Virus record (IMG/VR): IMGVR_UViG_3300021962_000036
Coordinates: 1 to 64,000 of that record
Length of the DNA stretch: 64,000 nucleotides
Reading direction: 5' to 3' (one strand)
Origin: a virus
The translations under genes and the position numbers were made by a program. This document shows, one piece after another, positions 14,220 to 20,568 of this stretch. The notes beneath the pieces were generated by a model, which searched no databases, was not told where the DNA came from, and saw only the letters and a list, made by a program, of their open reading frames with translations. The stretch's first letter is position 1; each line of letters starts with the position of its first letter.

Positions 14220-14565
14220 ACCTTGTAAGTTTAAACTGACTTACATTGTTCTTTGACATTTGATTTGTGTTTGTGGCAGAATAAACTCTTGAGAGGGGTT
14301 AATGTGGTTTTTCCAATTCTGAAAAGTTTTGAGAGAAACGCTGTCAAGCACGTGAGTTAAAACCACTCATCTTAAAGGTAGCGTAACTAATAAGCTCTGA
14401 GGTCCTGTGAAGATATACATAACTGATCTCCGCAGCAGGTGCTGGTAGTCAATCCAGCTAGTTAATAACAAGTGAACTGATCATTTGCTTGGACTATGGG
14501 TGAAAAGGGGCGTGTGTTGGACTTGTGGGTAGTCAGGATTCCCATCAAATAACAAATCAATGAAT
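14220..14565 (+). ncRNA. 346-base gene-free region with RNA-like structure
   Basis: No open frame of useful length is seen. GTGGTTTT (14304-14311) can pair with AAAACCAC (14359-14366), CAGCA/TGCTG forms a tight hairpin near 14432-14443, CTGG/CCAG follows, and ATGGG near 14496 can pair with CCCAT near 14541. GC content is higher than in the flanks. It leads directly into tRNA-Thr. It may be a structured non-coding RNA or a long tRNA precursor leader; I could not match it to a known RNA family. Confidence 0.35.
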
Positions 14566-14638
14566 GCCTTCTTAGCTCAATTGGTAGAGCAGCTGATTTG
14601 TACTCAGCAGGTTGTGGGTTCAACTCCTACAGAAGGCT
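14566..14638 (+). tRNA. tRNA-Thr (anticodon UGU)
   Basis: A complete cloverleaf is visible: acceptor GCCTTCT/AGAAGGC, D arm with AGCTCAATTGGTAGAGC, anticodon stem GCTGA/TCAGC with loop TTTGTAC (anticodon TGT), and T loop TTCAACT. CCA is not encoded. The anticodon reads ACA and related Thr codons, frequent in this AT-rich genome. Confidence 0.95.
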
Positions 14639-14670
14639 CAAATTTTTAATAACTAACAAACAAAAAAAGA

Positions 14671-14958
14671 ATGGAACAATTTAGAACATTGGTAGGAACC
14701 AGAGTGTTGCTTACAAAACCACAAAAGCCAGAATCTAAAATTATGTTAGATCCTGCTGCTGAAGCCCAAATGGAAGCAGAGATGATGCTGAAATGGACAG
14801 CATTAGAAGTATATGCTGTAGGAAATGAAGTAACAACTGTCCAACCAGGAGATAAAGTTTTTGTTGAAACTTATTCTTTGCAGAATGCAGGAGTTGTTTC
14901 AATTGGAGATGACTTAAAACTTATGATTGCAGAAAGAGATATTGCAATTATCTGGTAA
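14671..14958 (+). CDS. GroES-like co-chaperonin, 95 aa
   Basis: The order of segments follows the Cpn10 fold: GTRVLLTKPQKPESK at the N-terminus, a mobile-loop position, LEVYAVGNEVTTVQPGDKVF as the barrel core, and KLMIAERDIAIIW at the C-terminus matching the family's LIM.E.DI.AI ending. Length fits GroES (about 95-100). Phage co-chaperonins such as T4 gp31 replace host GroES to fold the major capsid protein. Sequence identity is low, so the call rests on pattern. Confidence 0.75.
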   Translation: MEQFRTLVGTRVLLTKPQKPESKIMLDPAAEAQMEAEMMLKWTALEVYAVGNEVTTVQPGDKVFVETYSLQNAGVVSIGDDLKLMIAERDIAIIW

Positions 14959-14976
14959 CCTTTAAAACTTATCATT

Positions 14977-15231
14977 ATGTTAAAAACCATCATTAACAAA
15001 CTAACAGGTACTTCAGCGTCTTCTTTTTTATTTCAAGAAAGAAAAGATGCAATTCTTGCAGGATTTACAAGTACATTATCAAACTTGCAATCTTTGAGAG
15101 CAGAGCAAGAAAAACACATTGACAACATCAATGAGAAAGTCAACACATTAATGGATGAGTCAGAACGTACAAAGAAAATATTATCTAGTACTGATAAGAC
15201 AATTTCAAAGATCCAAAGTATTTTGGATTAA
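14977..15231 (+). CDS. Coiled-coil protein, 84 aa
   Basis: From about residue 25 the chain is one long amphipathic helix (STLSNLQSLRAEQEKHIDNI and on) with heptad Leu/Ile positions. The function is not recognised. It ends 6 bases before the tRNA-Met gene. Confidence 0.7.
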   Translation: MLKTIINKLTGTSASSFLFQERKDAILAGFTSTLSNLQSLRAEQEKHIDNINEKVNTLMDESERTKKILSSTDKTISKIQSILD

Positions 15232-15237
15232 AGGTAT

Positions 15238-15312
15238 GGCGGGGTAGACTGGAGTTGGTCCCAGCTTGGTCTCATAAGCCAAACAACGTAGGTTCAAATC
15301 CTACCCCCGCAA
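15238..15312 (+). tRNA. tRNA-Met (CAU), initiator-like
   Basis: The anticodon loop CTCATAA gives CAU; stems are TTGGT/GCCAA (anticodon) and GTAGG/CCTAC (T arm, loop TTCAAAT). The acceptor is GGCGGGG opposite CCCCGCA, leaving a G1 x A72 mismatch. A 1:72 mismatch and the GCGGGG/CCCCGC acceptor plus A73 are shared with bacterial initiator tRNA, although the anticodon stem has two rather than three G-C pairs. CCA is not encoded. Confidence 0.9.
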
Positions 15313-15487
15313 CAAAAGGTGCATGCCATGCAGGAGTCGCCAGTACCGCACTGATGTAAGTGTAAAAAAAGCATACCCATTCTGTTTGGTGGAACAGATC
15401 AAAAGAGACTCACAAGTCTGGACTGAGAGGGTTGTTCAGGTGAAAATCCTGAGTGAATGGTACAAAAAAATTAAAATATTAAAAACC
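15313..15487 (+). ncRNA. Structured region with a tRNA-like cloverleaf at 15377-15460
   Basis: Hairpins occur in series: TGCATG-C-CATGCA (15320-15332), CAGT/ACTG, TGTT/AACA with a D-loop-like GG, AGACT/AGTCT (15406-15419), and TCAGG/CCTGA (15436-15452) with a 7-base loop TGAAAAT. CCATTC at 15377 pairs with GAATGG at 15455-15460 to close the last three into a cloverleaf. The anticodon arm has a loop too short for a working tRNA. It may be a decayed tRNA or a tRNA-like regulatory RNA. Confidence 0.45.
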
Positions 15488-15883
15488 ATGGAAGTAAACA
15501 GAGTTCAAAAAAAGATTAGAGTAAGCTCTTATGAACTGGTTAAATATCAGATTATTACAGAATTGATTTTCTTTAAGAAAGAACATTTGATTCCATCTGA
15601 TATTGAACTATTAACACTACTTGCATTATGGGGGCCTATTGAACTAGGTAAATTCTGTAATGCTGCTGCCAAAAGATTGTACAAGAACATTGAAATGGAA
15701 GAGTTTTCTGTACGTGCACAAAACGTACGTAACAGAATGGCTAAGCTAGAAAAACGTGGCATTGTGCAAAAAATTAATGATGGAAAAAGACAAATTCAGT
15801 TATCCCCAACATTAAACATTTATGGCAAAGGAAATGTATTGTTAGACTATAATATATTAGCACTTGAATCCAATAAAGCGTAA
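15488..15883 (+). CDS. Winged-helix-like protein, 131 aa
   Basis: The start is the ATG at 15488 (MEVNRVQKKIRVSSYELVKY); a longer frame upstream would cross the tRNA-like structure. The middle (SVRAQNVRNRMAKLEKRGIV followed by QIQLSPTLN) resembles a winged helix. It overlaps the HU/IHF-like gene by 20 bases and is the first protein of the packaging block. A DNA-binding role is inferred. Confidence 0.65.
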   Translation: MEVNRVQKKIRVSSYELVKYQIITELIFFKKEHLIPSDIELLTLLALWGPIELGKFCNAAAKRLYKNIEMEEFSVRAQNVRNRMAKLEKRGIVQKINDGKRQIQLSPTLNIYGKGNVLLDYNILALESNKA

Positions 15884-16247
15884 GGAAATAACCAAGAAGA
15901 CCGCAGAGTCTTTAGGTTTAGATCATCTTATTGTGGATGATGTGGTAGCATTCTTTTATAGAACTACACAAAAGAAATTAAGTTCAATGAATGCTCCTTC
16001 TATCAATGTTCCTAATATGGGAACTTTTGTGCTTATGAGGAAGCGTGTTGAGAAGAAGCTTGAAAAGTACACCGCTTTTCTAAATAAAATAGATCCTTCT
16101 GAATCTATTAGAATGTATGAAACATCACTGCAAGTAAAGAATGATGTTGAAAATTATACAGCAATTTTAGAGAAAATGGATCTAGAGCAACAAAGAAGAA
16201 AAGAAGTAAACAAACTAAAAGAAAACTATTTAGACAATGTTGAATAA
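15864..16247 (+). CDS. HU/IHF-family DNA-bending protein, 127 aa
   Basis: The N-terminal half follows the HU/IHF pattern: KRKEITKKTAESLGL, a helix DDVVAFFYRTTQKKL, then VPNMGTFVLMRKR where HU has the conserved G-F/T-G-T-F. The C-terminal 60 residues form an extra charged helix. IHF-like subunits are a conserved part of crAss-like virions and genomes. It overlaps both neighbours, which ties it to the terminase block. Confidence 0.75.
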   Translation: MNPIKRKEITKKTAESLGLDHLIVDDVVAFFYRTTQKKLSSMNAPSINVPNMGTFVLMRKRVEKKLEKYTAFLNKIDPSESIRMYETSLQVKNDVENYTAILEKMDLEQQRRKEVNKLKENYLDNVE

Positions 16248-16554
16248 TACAATTAAAATCTGGAAAGAACGTAACAAGATTTTTGAAGGTGTTAGAAATA
16301 ACATATTTAAAAAGGAACACATTGAAGAGATTGCTTTCTCTAGAAATGAAGTTTGCGTAAAGTGTCCTCACATAGATGTTAAAGGAGACAATTGTGCTGT
16401 CATTGGTACACAACCATGTTGTTCTGAATGTGGATGTTCATTAAAACTAAAGACAAGATCTTTGTCTTCAGAATGTCCAAAAGGATTCTGGCAAGCTGTA
16501 ACAACACAACAAGAAGAAGACTTGATTAGACAGAGTATTAACAAAAGAAACTAA
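16237..16554 (+). CDS. Cys-rich zinc-binding protein, 105 aa
   Basis: Eight or more Cys in the pattern CVKCP, CCSECGCS and SSECP suggest a double zinc site in the central part. The N-terminus is a basic helix. It overlaps the HU/IHF-like gene by 11 bases and ends 2 bases before the nuclease gene. Function unknown. Confidence 0.7.
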   Translation: MLNNTIKIWKERNKIFEGVRNNIFKKEHIEEIAFSRNEVCVKCPHIDVKGDNCAVIGTQPCCSECGCSLKLKTRSLSSECPKGFWQAVTTQQEEDLIRQSINKRN

Positions 16555-16556
16555 GT

Positions 16557-17402
16557 ATGAGTTTAGTATTTGAACCAAAAACCCACAGTTACACATCAGT
16601 AGATCCTTCTGATAAAACACGATGGATTAGTGTAACAACCTTAATTGGCGCTTTAAAACAACCCTTTGATTCAACAAACATTGCAAAGAAATCATCTACA
16701 AGTAAAAAAAGTAAATGGTTTGGAATGACAGTTGACCAGATACAAGAAGTGTGGAGAAAAGAGTCTGATAGGGCATGTACACTAGGAAACTGGTATCATG
16801 ACCAAAGAGAACAAGACATCACAAATTGTGATACCATAGTTCGCTATGAGAAAGTATTGCCAGTAATAAAGCCAATGCAAGATGAGCATGGGTTGAAAGT
16901 GGCACCTTCTCAGAAACTTATGGATGGTATATATCCAGAACATATGGTCTATATGCGATCAGCAGGTATTTGTGGTCAAAGTGATTTAGTAGAAGTAGCT
17001 GATGGGTATGTTCATATCACAGATTACAAAACAAACAAAGAAATCAAAACAGAATCCTTTAGGAATTGGGAAGGTGTTTCTCAAAGAATGAATGCACCTG
17101 TGTCACATCTTGATGATTGTAACTTGAATCATTACAATTTACAGTTGTCAATTTACATGTACATGATTCTTAAACATAATCCAAACTTAAAAGCTGGTAA
17201 ACTAATTATACATCATATTTCTTTTGAAGAAGAAGATGAAAAGGATGATTTTGGTTATCCTATTTCTAAGCTAAACGCAGATGGAGAACCTATCATAAAA
17301 GAAATTGTACCTTATGAACTACCTTATTTAAAGGATGAGGTACTTGCAATTATGACATGGTATAAGAACAATGCAGATAAAGTAATTAAAAAGAAACACT
17401 AA
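16557..17402 (+). CDS. PD-(D/E)XK family nuclease, 281 aa
   Basis: The core motif is GQSDLVEV near residue 139 followed by HITDYKTNK near 155, giving D-(x)n-D-x-K. An upstream region (TLGNWYHDQRE) may give the first Glu/His site. Such a nuclease next to the terminase is a crAss-like hallmark, and it may take part in DNA processing or recombination. It shares one base with the next start (TAATG). Confidence 0.85.
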   Translation: MSLVFEPKTHSYTSVDPSDKTRWISVTTLIGALKQPFDSTNIAKKSSTSKKSKWFGMTVDQIQEVWRKESDRACTLGNWYHDQREQDITNCDTIVRYEKVLPVIKPMQDEHGLKVAPSQKLMDGIYPEHMVYMRSAGICGQSDLVEVADGYVHITDYKTNKEIKTESFRNWEGVSQRMNAPVSHLDDCNLNHYNLQLSIYMYMILKHNPNLKAGKLIIHHISFEEEDEKDDFGYPISKLNADGEPIIKEIVPYELPYLKDEVLAIMTWYKNNADKVIKKKH

Positions 17403-17917
17403 TGGTAAAATTATTTGACTTAGAAAATGGTGTGCTTGTTCCAACAGAACATTGTCACACATTAGCATACTTAAAAAGAATCATGGTAGAGTATCCTGAT
17501 AGTTATATGAATGTGTATTCTTATCTGTTCTACATGACCTGCCCTAACCCTGATTTAAATCCCTTTTTTGATACACCAGAAAATGAAAAAGAAGAAATTA
17601 TACTTACACAGATTAATGCAGATTTTTCTACAGAAGATGACGCAATTGTCGCAGCTGTTGAACTATGCAAAAAACTTTATGAAACGCCTACATACAGGGC
17701 TTTTATGGGTATTAAACACATGCTTGATGGCTTGGCAAAATACATGGAGACGACTACAATTGAGCATGGTAGGGATGGCAACATCAATTCTTTGGTTAAT
17801 GCTGCAGCAAAGTTTGAGCAGATACGTATATCGTTCAAAGGGGCGTATAAAGATCTCATGGAAGAGCAGAAGAGCCAGGTACGTGGAGGCCAACACCTTG
17901 CGTACGATCAAAGCTAA
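17402..17917 (+). CDS. Conserved-context hypothetical protein, 171 aa
   Basis: The chain is mostly helical and acidic in the middle (DTPENEKEEIILTQINADFS), with a basic helical C-terminus (RISFKGAYKDLMEEQKSQVR). The place between the nuclease and terminase and its helical nature would fit a small-terminase-like protein, but no DNA-binding motif is clear. A frame shifted by one in the same stretch is judged a shadow except for its last part (see 17940-18161). Confidence 0.7.
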   Translation: MVKLFDLENGVLVPTEHCHTLAYLKRIMVEYPDSYMNVYSYLFYMTCPNPDLNPFFDTPENEKEEIILTQINADFSTEDDAIVAAVELCKKLYETPTYRAFMGIKHMLDGLAKYMETTTIEHGRDGNINSLVNAAAKFEQIRISFKGAYKDLMEEQKSQVRGGQHLAYDQS

Positions 17918-17939
17918 ACAAAAACAACAAAAATTACAT

Positions 17940-18161
17940 ATGGACTTGACAACCTACAATTGGATTTTTCATTACAATGCACACACATCTACCTGGGCAG
18001 GATTTCATAGAGATGATTATCATGCCTATTGGAATGGTGGTGAATCAACCTTTGCAATCATAAAATCAAGCAAGATTGAAACTGTGCAAGAAATTATTAA
18101 AAAAACAGAAGGTAACAAAACACTACTCAATGAGCTTACACGAAGAACTGGAGAAAAATAA
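17940..18161 (+). CDS. Hypothetical protein, 73 aa
   Basis: The start chosen is the ATG at 17940 (MDLTTYNWIFHYNAHTSTWA), 22 bases after the previous stop; the open frame upstream is only the shadow of the 171-aa gene. It is rich in aromatic residues at the start and ends with a basic helix. It overlaps the next gene by 32 bases. Confidence 0.6.
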   Translation: MDLTTYNWIFHYNAHTSTWAGFHRDDYHAYWNGGESTFAIIKSSKIETVQEIIKKTEGNKTLLNELTRRTGEK

Positions 18162-18345
18162 AACTACAAGAGTAGAAGTACATCATGTATCTGATGGATA
18201 CTTGACAACAAGAGTTGTAAAAAATACACCAGCAAAAGGTGATTGGATATCTATTGGTGGAGATACTTATGTTGTCAAACAAAGAATCTGGAACTATAGT
18301 GATGGAAGCACTCTTAAGTTGATAGTAGAAGAACCTAAAGATTAA
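18130..18345 (+). CDS. Hypothetical protein, 71 aa
   Basis: The start MSLHEELEKNKTTRVEVHHV at 18130 is preferred over an upstream one at 18076. The rest is beta-rich (GDWISIGGDTYVVKQRIWNY), as in a small barrel. It ends 2 bases before the terminase gene. Confidence 0.6.
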   Translation: MSLHEELEKNKTTRVEVHHVSDGYLTTRVVKNTPAKGDWISIGGDTYVVKQRIWNYSDGSTLKLIVEEPKD

Positions 18346-18347
18346 AT

Positions 18348-20546
18348 ATGTACTTAAGTATACCAACATATGATGCTAAAACTGAATCATGGTCTTATAC
18401 TGACTTTGAGACAAGAGAGTCATACACTGAATTTTTATGGTCTGTTTTCAAAGAACCTGGAAAATATGAGTTTGATGAAACATCATTATTGTTTAACAAA
18501 GAAGCTAGAAAGTTTAACAAGTATAAATTATTTTGTACAGCTCCTATAAGAACAAAAGACTACATACAATATTGGGATGACCAAAAAGAAAAATGTAGAA
18601 AAGGAGTAATTTTTAAAGGCAAGAAAAGCACATGGTTTTTAGCAAGAGACTATTACATGTGGATAAACTTCTTACCTATTTACAATAAGGAAGTAGCAAA
18701 GTTTACTTTTGCAGATGTAAGGGACGCCCAATACCATATGGCATTATATGAGGAGATTGCAAAGCATTCTTCTAAACATGCAGCCATTCTAAAGAAACGT
18801 CAGATTGCATCCTCTTATTTTCACGCAGGAAAAATGATTAACCTATTTTACTTTGAGGAAGGTGCTATAAACAAAATGGCTGGTTCCCTGAAGGATTATA
18901 TTAATGAAAAAGGTACTTGGCGTTTTCTAGAAGAATATAGAAACTTCTTGAACACACATACTGCATGGTATAGACCTTGTAATCCAGATAAAGTATTAAA
19001 CTGGGAACAGAAAATTGAAGTTAATCAAGGAGGAAAAAAACGTGATGTTGGATTAAAGTCTGTAATATTTGGACTTGCACTTGAAAAAGATCCAACAAAT
19101 GGTGTAGGGGGTCCTTGTACACTGTTTTATCATGAGGAGGCAGGTATTGCCCCAAAGATGAATGAAACAGTTGAGTACTTGTTACCTGCTATGAAATCAG
19201 GTATGACATACACAGGTATGTTTGTAGCTGCAGGATCTGTGGGAGATTTGGAACAATGTGAGCCATTGAAAGAAATGATCATGAATCCTATCTCTAAAGA
19301 CGTATTAGCAGTAGAAACAAATCTTGTTAATGCTGAAGGTCAGATTGCAGAGTGTGGTTTATTTATTCCTGAGCAGTGGTCAATGCTACCATGCATTGAT
19401 GAATTTGGTAACTCACTGGTAGAGAAGGCATTAGAAATGATTGTTGAAGAAAGGTTAGAATGGAAGAAAAATCTTAAACCTGAAGATTACCAATTACGTA
19501 TTTCTCAGAAACCAGTTAACATTGAGGAAGCTTTTGCTTATAGAAAAGTATCTAAATTCCCACTACATCTTCTAACTAAACAGATTAGAAGAATAGAAGA
19601 TCAAGAATATTTCAGAGAGTTTGTAGAGTTATCTAGAGATGAACATGGTAAAATTGTTTCTAAAGAATCGCGCAAACTTCCTATATCAGAATTTCCCATA
19701 TCACCTAAAACAGTTGATAAAGAAGGAGTTATAGTAGTCTATGAAAAACCAGCAAAGGATCCACAGTTTGGAGCATATTATGCTTCTATTGACCCTGTGT
19801 CTGAAGGAAAAACAACAACGTCAGATTCATTGTGTTCTATCTTTGTTTATAAAACAGCACAAGAAGTTACAAAGCATAAGGCTGACGGTACAATAGAACA
19901 GCACATTGAAAGGGATAAAATAGTTGCAGCATGGTGTGGACGTTTTGATGACTTGAATAAGACGCATGAACGTCTTGAAATGATTATAGAATGGTACAAT
20001 GCTTGGACAATTGTAGAGAATAACATAAGTTTGTTTATTCAATATATGATATCCAGAAGAAAGCAAAGATATCTGGTTCCAAAAAGCCAGATCTTGTTTC
20101 TCAAAGAATTGTCTAGTAATACAAATGTCTTTCAAGAATATGGTTGGAGAAACGTTGGTACACTTTTTAAAACCAATCTTATATCATACGCCATACAGTT
20201 TTTAGAAGAAGAATTAGACCAAGAAACAATGGCAGATGGAACCATTGTAAAACAAACATATGGTATAGAAAGAATACCTGATATCATGCTGTTAAAAGAA
20301 ATGGCAGCATACAGAGAAGGACTGAACGTGGATAGACTTGTAGCATTCTGTGCTTTAGTTGCATTTGCCAAAGTTCAAGAATCAAATAGAGGATACTCAA
20401 AACGTGTTGAAAGAGATGACGCTAATTTGGATAAATCAAATAAAAATGCTAAATTAAGAGTGAGCCCTTTTCGCCATATGGGGAATGAGAACTCATCATC
20501 TACAGCGTTGAGAAAGCCTAGAAATCCTTTCAAAAACATTAGATAA
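18348..20546 (+). CDS. terL: Large terminase subunit, 732 aa
   Basis: A degenerate Walker A-like loop, LKKRQIASSYFHAGKM near residue 147, and Walker B CTLFYHEEAG near 256 mark the packaging ATPase. The C-terminal RNase H-fold nuclease has YASIDPVSEG (Asp near 482), VENN near 555 and an acidic third site near 660. The enzyme pumps DNA into the prohead and cuts concatemers. Length and the motif style match crAss-like terminases. It is followed directly by the portal gene. Confidence 0.95.
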   Translation: MYLSIPTYDAKTESWSYTDFETRESYTEFLWSVFKEPGKYEFDETSLLFNKEARKFNKYKLFCTAPIRTKDYIQYWDDQKEKCRKGVIFKGKKSTWFLARDYYMWINFLPIYNKEVAKFTFADVRDAQYHMALYEEIAKHSSKHAAILKKRQIASSYFHAGKMINLFYFEEGAINKMAGSLKDYINEKGTWRFLEEYRNFLNTHTAWYRPCNPDKVLNWEQKIEVNQGGKKRDVGLKSVIFGLALEKDPTNGVGGPCTLFYHEEAGIAPKMNETVEYLLPAMKSGMTYTGMFVAAGSVGDLEQCEPLKEMIMNPISKDVLAVETNLVNAEGQIAECGLFIPEQWSMLPCIDEFGNSLVEKALEMIVEERLEWKKNLKPEDYQLRISQKPVNIEEAFAYRKVSKFPLHLLTKQIRRIEDQEYFREFVELSRDEHGKIVSKESRKLPISEFPISPKTVDKEGVIVVYEKPAKDPQFGAYYASIDPVSEGKTTTSDSLCSIFVYKTAQEVTKHKADGTIEQHIERDKIVAAWCGRFDDLNKTHERLEMIIEWYNAWTIVENNISLFIQYMISRRKQRYLVPKSQILFLKELSSNTNVFQEYGWRNVGTLFKTNLISYAIQFLEEELDQETMADGTIVKQTYGIERIPDIMLLKEMAAYREGLNVDRLVAFCALVAFAKVQESNRGYSKRVERDDANLDKSNKNAKLRVSPFRHMGNENSSSTALRKPRNPFKNIR

Positions 20547-20568
20547 ACAAAAGTAAATACATAAGGTT

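Noticed and set aside
14368-14395. Short similarity to a conserved 23S rRNA segment (AAGGTAGCG)
   Set aside because: Only nine bases match and no other rRNA sequence surrounds it; chance.
17568-17939. First part of the 197-codon frame ending at 18161
   Set aside because: This part overlaps the 171-aa gene in another frame and is low-complexity; only the part from the ATG at 17940 is taken as a gene.
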